Shown here: positions 35,599 through 47,319 of the stretch, piece after piece
Numbering within the stretch: position 1 is the stretch's first letter
Layout of the letters: each line of letters begins with the position of its first letter
Assembly: GCA_922989275.2 (NCBI GenBank)
Contig: OV277871.1
Coordinates: forward strand, 60,347,848 to 60,411,847
Direction of reading: 5' to 3'
DNA: 64,000 bases
Source of the DNA: Gari tellinella
Taxonomy: Eukaryota; Mollusca; Bivalvia; Cardiida; Psammobiidae
The notes under the pieces: generated by a model
The model's database searches: none
What the model was told of the DNA's origin: nothing
Seen by the model: the letters and a program-made list of their open reading frames with translations, nothing else
Program-made: the position numbers and the translations under genes

Positions 35599-35751
35599 GA
35601 TGTTGTGGACATAATGGCCAATATTTGGACTTTACCGAAATTCCTAAATTTAGGCCAAGTGATAAAGTTTTTGTTGAATATTTTAGGTAATAAATACGAA
35701 AGAAGATTCAAGCAGGAAACGCAACACAAACAATACACCCATCTCTAAAGC

Positions 35752-35816
35752 AGAACACACACACAGCCATACCATAACAAACACACACACACAACCACAC
35801 ACACACACACACGCAA
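35752..35816 (+). repeat. (AC)n microsatellite
   Basis: Interrupted cacaca tracts with gccatacc and accac interruptions, possibly length-polymorphic. Confidence 0.8.
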
Positions 35817-35899
35817 TACCATTCCTTCATCTACACACTAAATAGAAAACAACACGCAAGACAAACATAAAGCTAAGTGAACATAGGAGCCCGCCTTGG

Positions 35900-36331
35900 T
35901 ACGGTCAGTAGCAATCAATAATCAATTATAAATTAATTAATTATTAACAACCACTGGGTGGTTAAACCTGGGTTTAGGGGCGCCCAACCTCACACTTATC
36001 TCCTATATTCACCTATAAAGACGAACAGTGTACATAAAATATAAACCCTGTTCCACAACCTTACAATCAAAAAGACCGCCAGCACAGTAAGTAAATACAT
36101 GTAAAACATCTAACAAAATTCTCTGACAGGATTATTAGTAACACGGGAAAGAATTAAACATTCAAGCCCGTGTTAAAAATAACCCACTATGGCAACGGTC
36201 AAATTGTACTCTAGGGAATAGTCTGTAGTCACGAGTAACTGTAAGACATGGGAGGGTTTAGGGTACGACAGAGAGGGAGAGAAAAACCAAAGCACGAAAA
36301 TCCGACATAACTCTCCCGGTTAAGGACGGCT
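35900..36331 (-). other. Probable 3' untranslated part of the Penelope-like element
   Basis: Downstream (minus strand) of the RT frame and without an open frame. No terminal repeat was identified, so the element's end cannot be placed. Confidence 0.35.
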
Positions 36332-38632
36332 TTAGAGATACATCATCATGTAGTGCTCAGCCCTGTCTGTCGTCGCACAACCAAAGAGGAAAGCATAGTT
36401 ATCAATTGTAGATTGATCGATAACCAAACGTGAAGTGCGCAGCAATATAGTTGGATCATAATCTTTTTTGAGGAAAAATCTAATACGTTTCACAAATAGG
36501 TTTTGAAAATGCATATGTCCAAGAATCTTACGAAGTCTGTAAATCACATCACCATAAAACTCCGGATGTGAAATACCTTGCCGCAGAAAAGACTTTAAGT
36601 TACATTTATACTTGTTAATGAGAGGAAGATTTCTATAAAAGAATTTAGAAAATGTTTTACGAAGTTTATGAAATCTGTACCCCTGTTTAAGAAGCTTTTC
36701 AGTAATAGTTTTATTACGAATGTGGAAGTCCTCAACAGAGGTACAATCCCTAGCAAAACGAATAAGTTGTGAAATATAAACCCCGTAAGATGTAGAACGG
36801 GGAACATCGCTATCTAGATGAGGATAATTTACAATACTAAAATCAAAATCATCTCGTTTATCGTAAATCTTAGAAGAAACAATGCCGTTATTTATTAAAA
36901 GATCCAAATCTAAAAATGGTGCCGATAAATTTGACTCGTTTGTTTTATTAAGGCGTAATTCTTTTGGGTAAATAAAAGGAAACAACGTATCAAAAAATGG
37001 GTTGTCTATATTAAAAATATCATCTAGATAGCGCGATGTGTTGTTAAAGGCTTCGATCATATCTGCCTGTGTATCAGGTTTTAGACTTAGCATAAAGTCC
37101 CTCTCATAACAGTACAAAAATAGGTCTGCGACAAGGGGCGCACATTTTGTACCCATAGGGATACCAATCACTTGGCGGTATATGGTACTCCCAAAACGTA
37201 CATAAATATTATCCAGAAGAAATGATAGTGATTTACAGACATCGGTGCAAGTCCACATAGTGTAATGCTTAACCGTGTCATTTGTAAAAAATGCACGATC
37301 AGTATTACACGCCAGAAATAGTTTCCTTTCTCTGGCAAAAGTCTTTTCAATAAGTTGTATAAGTTTAGCTTTTATTAAATTATGAGGTAAGGTAGTATAT
37401 AGTGTTGAAAAGTCATACGTACTAATATTGCAAGCTTGGTATTTTCTATGTTCAAGCTTCGTCAAAATTTCATTCGAGTTTTTGATAGACCAAAACAGAT
37501 TAAGTCCAGAATTTTCGTAAGTCTTGTCACAATACCTTTGAACATGTTCTTTGATTTTAATTAAAGACGATGTCAAAAGTTTGGAAAGCTTAGTAGTAGT
37601 ACATGCACTTGAATTAGCAATAAAACGAGACTTATATGGTGTTTTGTGGAGTTTTGGTATCCAGTACATAGTAGGAAGTTTATGACATGTAATGTTGACG
37701 TCAGCTTTTAATTGTTTACAAGTATCAAGATGATCAGATACTACATTATGCTCCGTTAAATTAGTCGTTGTATAGGAATTAGTATTCACAAGTTCCTGGT
37801 TTAAAGTATCAACATAATGTAATCGTCATACAATTATCACATTATTGGATGCTTTGTCTGCAGGAACGAGTACATATTTGGAATGAAAGTCTTGTATGCC
37901 CTTCTTTAAGTGACGAATGTTAAATGTAGGTTTAGGTGGTAAAATATGGTTATTGGATAAATAGAACGAAATCCGGGTATCGATAATATCAAAAATAAAA
38001 TCTTTCCATTTTGTAAGAGCGTCATTTTCAGCATGTTCTCTGCGGCACCAGTTGGTACTATACTTATTCAAAGCTTCCGAAATATGATTGCGACAAGTAT
38101 CGAAATCAATTAAGGCAGGTAATCTAAATTTAGGTCCCTTACTCAAAAGCGCTCTAATGCGTTTATCTTTAATGATATCAAAATTGCCAGTTATTATATG
38201 ACCCGCTGGAGCGTAACAGAATTTAGAAGAGGGACAGTCTCATGTATCTGGTGTGTTTTCGAGAATTTTAAGATCAGAAACAATTTTATTGTAGTTAAAA
38301 ATTAACCCTCTAACAGATTTATTATACTTATAACAAATAATAGGTGGTTCAAGATTTTTGAAATAATTTGGAATAGCATTCATCACATTTTTGTTACGGA
38401 GAATACTTTGTAAATCTATGAAATCAATACCTTTATTTATAAAAGGGACCTTAATGAAATATCTTTTGTGATCGTTTAAAGAATCAATATGAGGTCTAAG
38501 AACATGCTGGGTATAACTTTGTATTAAACCTGCAGTATAATACAGAGGATCTGTGCGTAATATTATTCCATCAGCCTTGTCGTCAATATCTTTTAAAGAC
38601 GACAATGACAACGAAGAAAGCCGAGAAAGCAT
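36332..38632 (-). pseudogene. Penelope-like reverse transcriptase, one frame with two TGA codons
   Basis: A single minus-strand frame of ~766 codons interrupted only by TGA at 38,240-38,242 and 37,826-37,828. The N-terminal part has CPSSKFCYAPAGHIITG and VLVPADKASNNVIIV. In the C-terminal 485 residues: YWIPKLHK (PKLHK at 45-49), RFIANSSACTTTKLSK, YDFSTLYTTLPH (motif A, 125-136), GIPMGTKCAPLVADLF (motif B, from 209), RYLDDIF (motif C, 254-257) and APFLDLDL. This motif set is that of Penelope-like elements common in molluscs and cnidarians. No GIY-YIG endonuclease is visible at the C-terminus. The 5' end abuts a bivalve repeat at 38,661. All RT catalytic aspartates are present. Confidence 0.75.
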
Positions 38633-38660
38633 TTTATGTTTTCACCCTGCATATCTTTTT

Positions 38661-39255
38661 AGCTCACCTGGCACAAAGTGCCAAGGTTTGTGCCAAGATG
38701 AGCTATTTTGATTGTGCTATGTCCGTTGTCGCCCGTCAGTCGTCAAAAATTTCTTTAAACGACATCTCCTCCTGGATAGACTACTGGATAGATTTTTACC
38801 AAACTTGGCAGAAATTATCCTTATATGGTCCTCTTTGAAAGTTGTTCAGATATTTTCAGACTAGGTCACAGGAGCTAAAAATAGATCATTTCAATAAAAA
38901 CTTAAAAAATCTTTTTCTCTGAAATTGCATGACCCTGAGCTAAGATATTTGGCACAAAGCATCATCTACAGGTTCTCTATAAAGTTTGTACAAATTATGC
39001 CCCTGGGATCAAAATTGGCCCGCCCCGGGTGTCACAGTTTTACATAGGGTTAAACTCTATGTAAAATTTACATAGAGTTTAACCCTATGTAAAACTGTGA
39101 CACCCGGGGCGGTCAGTTATATAGTGAAATTTTCAAATGTCTTCTCCTCTTAAACTAATATGGCCAGAGCTTTGATATTCGGCATGGGGATACTTCTAGT
39201 TGTCCTTTACCAATATTGTTCAAAACTGTTCATTGCATAGCTAGGTTACAGGAGC
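38661..39255. mobile_element. Bivalve dispersed repeat (AGCTCACCTG start), truncated
   Basis: Opens like the element at 3281 (agctcacctggcac, gtgccaagg) and contains the same unit blocks (ggtcctctttgaaagttgtt, ccagagctttgatat). It lacks the CTCTTGTT end. It contains a perfect palindrome (39,020-39,112). Confidence 0.7.
39020..39112. repeat. Perfect 46-bp-arm palindrome
   Basis: The arm starting ccgccccgggtgtcacag (39,020-39,065) is exactly complementary to 39,067-39,112, with a single-base spacer. Only one arm (…cccgggtgtcacagttttac) belongs to the bivalve repeat consensus as seen near 3620, so the second arm is a local inverted duplication. Confidence 0.85.
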
Positions 39256-39259
39256 ATCA

Positions 39260-40600
39260 TCTACTCGGCAATTTGCACAATCATATCTATTTTTACTCAC
39301 AGAATTACACTCAAACATTTTATTAATAAATATCGGATCCCTTGCGACTTATCACTCCTCCCCACTGTTGCCTTCTACATGGTGCTGCTTATTGTAGCAT
39401 CTGATCAGGAAGATGGATCCAAACTGTTTTGACAATCGTATCAATATTTCTTGAGTAAAAAAGCCTTAAATCTGACTTAAAAAAAATTGCCGACAACTCT
39501 AAGTTTACAATTCAGATGAAAATCAAATGGTGCTCATGAGAGGGTTAAGACAGGCAACAAAATTTTGAGAGAATCAAAGTACACCAGTAGTAATAATCTT
39601 ATGTAGTATTTGTAATAGAAGGGTTCTACTGTATAAGAAATAAATGTCTTTCACCATATGCATTCATCAGGGTATTAAAAGAGTGGATGGTGGACATTGC
39701 AAAGTTTAATGTGAACCCTTGTGAAATAACCAAATAACCAATTTTAACATTTATTTCACATTTTTGTAGTCCACAGATTAAGGAGGGTTACCAGAAAGAA
39801 GTATAACGCCTGTCAGAGGAGAGATGGTGGCGCCTGGACTCCCATTATGTGGCCTGTCCCTACGTCTTTGAGGAAAAAAAGAGTATTCCTGGCTATTGAT
39901 GGGCTCCATCTGAGTAGTATTGGAAACTGGCTGTTAGCATTAGCCCTCAGATATGTGATCCACTTTTTGTCACCATCAGTCGTATGTAACTAGGTCTACG
40001 CCAACAGGAAACAAGGTAACTTTAGTTCGATGGCTTTGTGATCTCTGATCCTATGTTAATAGATTACTTCTGGTGATGCTGCATGCATGCTTATATGCAT
40101 CCTTTACAAATGCTGTACTTGTGAAGAGTGCACTTGTACTAATCTATGCAAAACAGTGTGGTCATGTGAGAGTTACCACTAACTCTATGAACAATGACTG
40201 TCAAATGCTGTTTGCTAAAATTCTGAAAGTTAATCTAGTCTTTTTCATTTACAGAAACAGAAGTCCCAACCACCTACAACACCATCCAACTGTACTTCAT
40301 GCCATCTGTTATCAGGTCAACACCATGGAACCATGTAATCAGGATGGATGGATGAGTTTGGTTTTAACCAGGTCTATACCACAGGTCAGGAAACAAGGTA
40401 AATAACTTAAGCTTGATAGCTTTCTGTTCACTTATCCTAATTTAACAGACCTCCCTAGTGACACATGTATGTATCCTTTACAATGGTGTACCTGTGAAAA
40501 GTGCACTTATACTATTCAAACAGTGTAGACCCTGATTAAAAGGAGTCATGCCAAAGGTACCCCTAACACTTTCAACAGTTACTGTCCAATATTGTTTGCT
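39260..40600. other. Mixed repeat remnants, no gene
   Basis: 39,385-39,520 holds one arm of a GATCAGAC hairpin plus the associated body (ttgccgacaactctaagttt). 39,960-40,060 and 40,290-40,440 hold diverged copies of a short repeat (ggtcaacacc…, caggaaacaaggtaa, tgatagctttgt) seen more fully at 41,580-41,765 and 50,400-50,550. The plus-strand frame at 40,073-40,405 spans repeats and is unlikely to be a gene. Confidence 0.4.
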
Positions 40601-40604
40601 AAAT

Positions 40605-40895
40605 TTCTGAATTACAGTGTCCCACCATACAACAGCCCTCCCAACAACTACCCTTGCTGTTGTTCCCTAAACAGGACAATTAATTTATGTCCAGCGCTGT
40701 TACTGTTGCAATATCGTCTGCTTAAAATTGTTGTCTGCTGTTTTTTCTCTAAGTTACAAATGATTGGACATAATAATTTATTAATACGATGATACAAAAA
40801 ATATAATAAATGACGAGTGACAAACAGCTTGAATCCAGATTAGACTTGCGTAATCAGTCTCTGATCTGGATTCAAGCAGTATGCAAATGTAAGCC
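40605..40895 (+). repeat. Composite hairpin repeat, second copy
   Basis: Body ccaacaactacccttgctgt, caatatcgtctgct and gttgtctgctgttttttctc as at 30,900-31,080. Ends with the hairpin 40,821-40,881 (caaacagcttgaatccagat / atctggattcaagcagt) and gcaaatgtaagcc. Confidence 0.65.
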
Positions 40896-41439
40896 ATGGG
40901 CGTTGCTTGTCTAGAATTAGCATAACTCTTCTAGGGGTGTCCGGGGGCATAGTCCTCTGCGAAAAATTTGAGTTGTATAACACTGGAAAAATTTATTTCT
41001 AGATGGCCTCTGGTGTGTTGTTTTGCACGTTCAAAATGAGGTAAAATTCTAAAATAAATCTATGTAAAAAGTCAACTGAAAATATATATGTTAAATTGTC
41101 CGTTTCAGGTTAACACATTTTCCCACTCTGTTTTTAGTTTCAAATTGTTCCAATTTTTATGACAGCGTGTACGCAGTTTCGTGTTTTTTAGCATACATGT
41201 AGCTAAATGTACGTGCCTACCAGGGAGTGGCTACACCATTCTTATGAGGGGGCGTCAGGGTGCCCCGAGAAAATTCTATTCCTTGATAGTCTCTGCAGAT
41301 GCGTTCTTAGGACTTTTGGGGCGTTAAAGGCACTAACATCATCATGTAATTGGTAAAGAGAAAATTGGGTTTGCCCCAAACCCTTCTTAGGCTTCAATTT
41401 TATTGCATTTTCGGCATGATTTTTGTACTTCTGTTACAA

Positions 41440-41765
41440 AAGTGTATACCGGTACACATGCCTACTTGCCTAGTAGAAAGCTACGCCAAGTCTAATTTTG
41501 CCTCCTTTTAAAGACTCCCTCCAAACAAGGCACTCAAACTGTGTCCCCCGATGGATGTTATTGTTGAGATTTATTAGTTATTATCATTTACAGGATAAAG
41601 ATGTTGTCACCACCTATTACGCCTTCCTTACAACATGTGTTACGAGGTCATTGCCATGTATGCCTTGTGTAATCAGGTCAACACCGTCTGTAAACAAGTC
41701 TGCTCCACTAGGAAATAAGGTAACTAAGTTTGATAGCTTTGTCGTCTCTCTTACAGCTCTTGTAA
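41440..41765 (+). repeat. Dispersed repeat, copy also at 50,235-50,550
   Basis: Both copies share acatgcatacttgcct-like sequence, aagctacgccaagtcta, actccctccaaacaa, cactcaaactgtgtc, aggataaagatgttgtcacc and gatagctttgtcgtctct. It bridges what look like an acceptor (cattta-cag) and a donor (aag-gtaact), but no conserved frame exists between the copies. Confidence 0.6.
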
Positions 41766-41894
41766 ATGAAATTTCGCAAAACTAAGAGAGGTACTAACTT
41801 GAAACTTTTAAAACTTGTCCAGTATCAAAAAGGCAACTCACTTCAATAAGGCATGTTGCTCTGGGATTTGTCCTTCCAGAGTCATTGCCCTTTT

Positions 41895-43505
41895 TATGCC
41901 CCCAGAATCTACGATTCGGGGGCATATAGTTTTTGTCATATCTGTTGGTTTGTCTGTCCGTCCGTCTGTCCGTCTGTCCGTCCGTCCGTCTGTCTGTGCC
42001 AAAAACCTTAACCTTGGCTATAACTCTTGCATTTTTGTACCTAGGCCTTTTATACTTGGCATGTGTCTTTCCTGTATCAAGACCTTTCCAACCATACAAA
42101 ACTTTTTGACCTTGTGACCTTGACCTTGACATTAGACCTACTTTTGTAAAAATCTTAAAATGGCTATAACATTTGCACCAGTTGGCCCAGGGCTTTCATA
42201 TTTTGTATGTATATTTCTTGTGTCAAGACCTTTCCAACCATACCAACATCTTTGACCATGTGACCTTGACCTTCACCGTTGACCTATTTAATCAAACTTT
42301 AACCAAAAACCTTAACCTTGGCTATAACTTTTGCATTTTTTAACCTAGGCCTTTTATACTTTTTATGTGTATTCTTCAAGGCAAGACCTTGCCAACTATA
42401 TAAAACTTTTTGACCTTGTGACCTTGACCTTGACATTTGACCTACTTTTGTAAAAATATTTAAATGGTTTTAACATTTGCACCAGTTGGCCCAGGGCTTT
42501 CGTATTTTGTATGTATATTTCTTGTGTCAAGACCTTTCCAACCATACCAACATCTTTGACCTTGCGACCTTCACCTTTACCTTTGACCTATTTAATCAAA
42601 CTTTAACCAAAAACCTTAACCTTGGCTATAACTTTTGTATTTTTGCACCTGGGCATTTTATACTTGGCATGTGTATTTCTCATGGCAAGACCTTTCCAAC
42701 CATACAAAACTTTTTGACCTTGACCTTGACATTTGACCTTCTTTTGTAAAAATCTTTAAATTGCTATAACGTTTGCACCAGTTAGCATAGGGCTTTAATA
42801 TTTTGTATGTATATGTTTTGTGTCAAGACCTTTCCTACCATACCAATATCTTTGACCATGTGACCTTGACCTTGACCTTTGACCTATTTAATCAAACTTT
42901 AACCAAAAACCTTAACATTGGCTATAACTTTTGCATTTTTGAACCTGGGCCTTTTATACTTGGCATGTGTATTCTTCATGGCAAAACCTTTCCAACCATA
43001 CAAAACCTTTTGACCTGTGACCTTGACATTTGACCTACTTTTGTAAAAATCTTTAAATTGCTATAACGTTTGCACCAGTTAGCATAGGGCTTTAATATTT
43101 TGTTTGTATATGTTTTGTGTCAAGTCCTTTCCTACCATACCAATATCTTTGACCATGTGATCTTGACCTTCACCTTTGACCTATTTAATCAAACTTTAAC
43201 CAAAAACCTTAACATTGGCTATAACTTTTGCATTTTTGAACCTGGGCTTTTTATACTTGGCATGTGTATTCTTCATGGCAAGACCTTTCCAACCATACAA
43301 AACCTTTTGACCTGTGACCTTGACATTTGACCTACTTTTGTAAAAATCTTTAAATGGCTATAACATTTGCACCAGTTGGCCCAGGGCTTTCGTATTTTGT
43401 AGGTATATATCTTGTGTCAAGACCTTTCCAACCATACCAACATCTTTGACCATGTGACCTTGACCTCGATCTTTGACCTATTTAATCAAACTTTAACCAA
43501 AAACC
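41895..43505 (+). repeat. Bivalve repeat with ~297-bp tandem units
   Basis: Opens with the hairpin atgcccccagaatc-tacgattcgggggcat, then a (TCYG)n-like 'gtccgtctgtccg' run. Five units of ~297-304 bp follow, marked by gcaccagttggcccagggct (starts ~42,175, 42,479, 42,775, 43,071, 43,370), ttgaccttgtgaccttgacc and tcaagacctttccaaccata. A related piece with the 3' end lies at 49,430-50,122. Open frames here repeat with the units and are not genes. Confidence 0.85.
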
Positions 43506-43509
43506 TTAT

Positions 43510-44300
43510 AGATTCAGGGCTACCTGGACCCTAGGTCCCCCCCCTTGGCGGACTTTATGAGACCTATATCATGTTAAAGGTAGAAGTATTCCCTACCAAA
43601 TGGCAATTGTTGGATGTTAAACGGCCGCCGGATAAGTCGAGAAATTAGTATTGATTATCTGCCCCTGAATGATGAAAGTACTGCTTCTTTTCTCAAGTAT
43701 ATGCACTTATTTGTAGGGGTGCTAAGTGAGTTTCTCTATAAATCATACTGCAAATGTTTCCGATTGTGGATGATTTAAAATCATAGGAAAATAAAAAAAC
43801 AACTTAAAAAAATACAAGATGGATGCCGTCGGCCATTTTGTCGGCCATTTTGAAAAGATAAACAATACCCGGAAATAATTTGGCCTTGCAACTATGTGTG
43901 ATACATGATTTCAAGCTAATTTGTGGTCGGTAAGTTCATTTCTGGCGTTAAAAATGACTTTAGACTGTGCTGGTAAGGTCAAATCAGCAAATTATAGCAA
44001 AATGTGACGACATTGCATTGACAAAATAACAAAGGTTTCGACATTATAATGCCATCGCATAGTATCGTGTTTTTAATAACGTGTTGTTCCAATTAGTAAG
44101 TCATTACATCATCATAATACTGCTATTCACGTTCATGTCTTGAGGATCAACAATCAGTATACTCCTTTATCTTTCAATCACCCAAATAATATACAAGAAG
44201 GTCATATATTGTTGAAACACGTATAAAGCCTGATGTAGAAACTATTCCTTGAAGCGGATGACAGGCTTTTATAGGCAGCATACTTTGCTAGTATCACATA
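43510..44300 (+). other. Non-coding stretch upstream of the decayed TE gene
   Basis: No open frame. Contains gatggatgccgtcggccatt; similar ccaaaatggacgccg motifs occur in the inverted-repeat arms ahead of the same protein family. It could be that family's 5' region (inference). Confidence 0.3.
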
Positions 44301-46900
44301 GATTCAAGCTACCCCACCATCTAGGGCATACATGTTTGTTCAGTTCATTGAATTTTCTTACTGTCCTTCAATAGTTTCACAAGAAATGAAAGTCCTCCAT
44401 AAGGCCAGAAACATCACCAATGCATGTCAGTTACCAGTAATTGTAGCCGATCAGCCTGTCTTCATGTTTGAAAAGAAACTTCAGAGGCAATATCCGCAGA
44501 CATAACACGGTGAGGCAGCAATCCTTGTTACACTTGGAGCAATGCACATTGGTCATTATGCTGCGATGAGTGACTTGAGTCTGTTTAAATTGTATTGGGA
44601 GGACAACAACACGCACTAAATGTACTTGACTAGTGGCAGAGCTCATACCTTCAATGGCATCTATCACATTTTGAAACCAAAATGCGTACGACAGGTCTCA
44701 GTATATACACTGTACAATTTTTAGAAAGACACTGAAAATTGATATTGCGCCACAAATGCTATTGAAATGTTGTCATCACTGCAGAATTTAGATTTCATAT
44801 TGAACCGTTTGAATTTCTGATGTTATGAGTCTTCAAACATATTGGACTGTTTTCAGTATGTTATAAACCTGCCAAACCATATCCGCGATATAGACTACAA
44901 AAGAAACATTTTGTTGTGCATAATGAGTTTAAAAAGGGTAATTACATGGACTTAGAAATTCTAATGTCACACGTGCTCGCTATATGATTGATTGATTGAG
45001 AGAGATTAACGGCACCGAGAAACATAAAATTGTTATATGGTGCAGATATTAGTATGTAAATATTTAAAAGAAATCCATCAACGAGTGTGAAAAAAATCCT
45101 ACAAAAGAATCCAAATATATAATAATGTATAAGGATTCAAGTTTTTGAAACAAAATATTGTTGTATAGACTGGTATGTACCAAGAACATCGCCCTGAATT
45201 CCAAGATGATAATAATTTATTGACTGGGATGTGATGGCGTTGGTAGATGCCTTTGAAGATCTTTGAAATCCCTTTAATGGCAGATAATGGTAAACTGCTG
45301 GACTTTTATAAGTCAATACAACCCCTAATGTCGCGACGAAGGTCATAGACATTTAAATGTAGCATGAAATACACTTTCTAAATAAAGAATTTGTTCCCAA
45401 AAGAATGTATTCACTGTTAAAGTATCAACAGTTAACATGGCGTTATTACAAGAACTTTTGTCTGAAACTTTGAGACTTCAAACACGTTACATTTACTTTA
45501 TTATTACTTGCAACCAATTCGTCATGCAGTGCCAATGGGTATTTCCTTACCAATGAAAGGTTTACCTATCCACCTTCTTAACTAAGAAAGGCCGTATGCA
45601 TCACTGAGGCAAGAGTAAAAGTTTTGACTCCCCGATCTGGACACTCGCAGACCACTGATGTTATCGATGGTGCTGTGCTTGTCTAAATAGTTCTGCCAAA
45701 AAGCTCTGTGACCATAGGAGACTATTTCAGGGATGGGGTTGTGCCATACATTTGTTCTTATTTGAGAAATTTACAAGGTTGACATTGATGGTATGCTTTC
45801 TAGAAGATGAGTATGACAATCAATTGGAACCCCGAAAAAAGAGCAAATAGAAACAGGAGGTGAGTGCAGTAGTCAACTTAACTTCCTAGCACTTTGACTG
45901 TTTTTCATTGTGTAGACTTGAACCAGCAGGAAATGTTCAATGAATTTGGAAAAAATTGATGCATTGGTCATTTCAAAAAAAGAAAATAGTTCATTTTTGC
46001 ACCCTTCTCAAGGTTTGTAGCTCACCTGCTGATGCTGATGTGAGTATAAAATGACGCATTGTACAAACACGGAAATTTATCGTATGTTTTTTGGGGTTTT
46101 TTGCATGTGATTGCAACTTCTTTTGCTGGTCATTCACCAAAGTGTTTAAAAAAAACTACCAAGTAACAGTGATATTTTCGTACCATGCATTCTGGTAATT
46201 GAAGCGTTAGAACTGCACACTGAAAAACTCAAGGCTACATTAAGGATGCTGCACCAGTTCAAATACATTCAAGTGCATGCTATTAAACACCAGTTTGGAA
46301 GAACTAATAATGGTAGATACCATACCATGCTTGTGTTGGAAGCATGTTAAGCGTGCGTGGTGTAATTTTGAGGCATGCCAATACGTTTGTAAAATCTCTT
46401 TTATGCATTCATGCCTTTACAGGCTATGACAAAGCAAGGAAACGGTTGAAATAGATTTCGGAACCCATACTTGTGATTGCTAGAAAATGCAAACACGTTG
46501 AAGTACAACGAGAACACATGAGTTTTCCTGTCGTATATACCATCTAAATAAGACAACATTTAATGAGATAAACAAGCTGCGTGTCAGGTCGACTGTTTTC
46601 AACAACAAAATCATCCGACCAAGACCATTGCATTTTCTGTCAAACAGCGATGCCATTGATCTAAGCTTGTTTCCCCCTTGTCGTGTATCATTCAGGATGC
46701 ACATTTTGCGTGCTAAGTATCTGTCCCTATTCTAGGAATTGGTACTGGACCATTTAGCAGATATTCCAAGCCCATATATTTTTAACTATACGAGAGATGA
46801 TTGCGGACAGATCACGTACCAACGGAAGTAAGGCAACAATCTGCACCCCGAGCTAATAGAAAACAAAAGCTTAAGCCACAGATAACGGCGACATTGTTGA
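44300..46900 (+). pseudogene. Decayed copy of an uncharacterised multi-copy metazoan protein gene
   Basis: Conserved blocks of a large, probably transposon-borne family appear in order on +, in different frames. 44,395-44,560: LPVIVADQPVFMFEKKLQ and ILVTLGAMHIGH (family 'DQP...GG-H' block). ~44,895-44,945: HFVVHNEFKKGNY. 45,660-45,860: VIDGAVLVQIVLP, YFRDGVVPYICSYLRNLQ, then a YDNQLEPRKKSK remnant. 46,640-46,830: FPPCRVSFRMHILRAKYLSL and DIPSPYIFNYTRDD. Stops and shifts are frequent, so this is a fossil. The family assignment comes from remembered homologues, not a search. The N-terminal block (LTGS...ILNR) of the same family is in the inverted repeat at 18.4-18.9 kb. Confidence 0.5.
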
Positions 46901-47319
46901 AGGTGTCGACTGCAACAACTACATCAACATGGCCTTTAATGAAGACAATGATATGATTGTATGTATGTATAATGTGCCGTGGATATATTGGTTAGTTACA
47001 CCAAAGTTAAATTGTGGTGCTATGTTTTTCCTGACCTCACCCGCACGGCTAATCACTGGTTTCATGCCCTCAGTTGGATGAGGGAGGATATGATACAGCA
47101 ACTGCCCGAACTGGGAGAGTGGTAAGACTCCACCAAAAAGTAACACTATTACATTTATATACATGTATACACATAGGCGATATATGAACATTTTATGGCA
47201 CTGGTTTAACATATAATGAATTACATTTGACCCGGCTCTGCTCCAATATAAACAATGTGTACAAATAACATTCTGAGATAGTCATAATCCCGGTAGTATA
47301 ATTATACCTTTTAATAGTA

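Noticed and set aside
42477..43330. Three similar open frames in a row, looking like a small gene family
   Set aside because: They follow the ~297-bp tandem unit exactly and have no start context or domain; repeat-derived.
44431..44667. Minus-strand open frame as a gene
   Set aside because: The plus strand carries the recognisable family blocks; the minus frame is its shadow.
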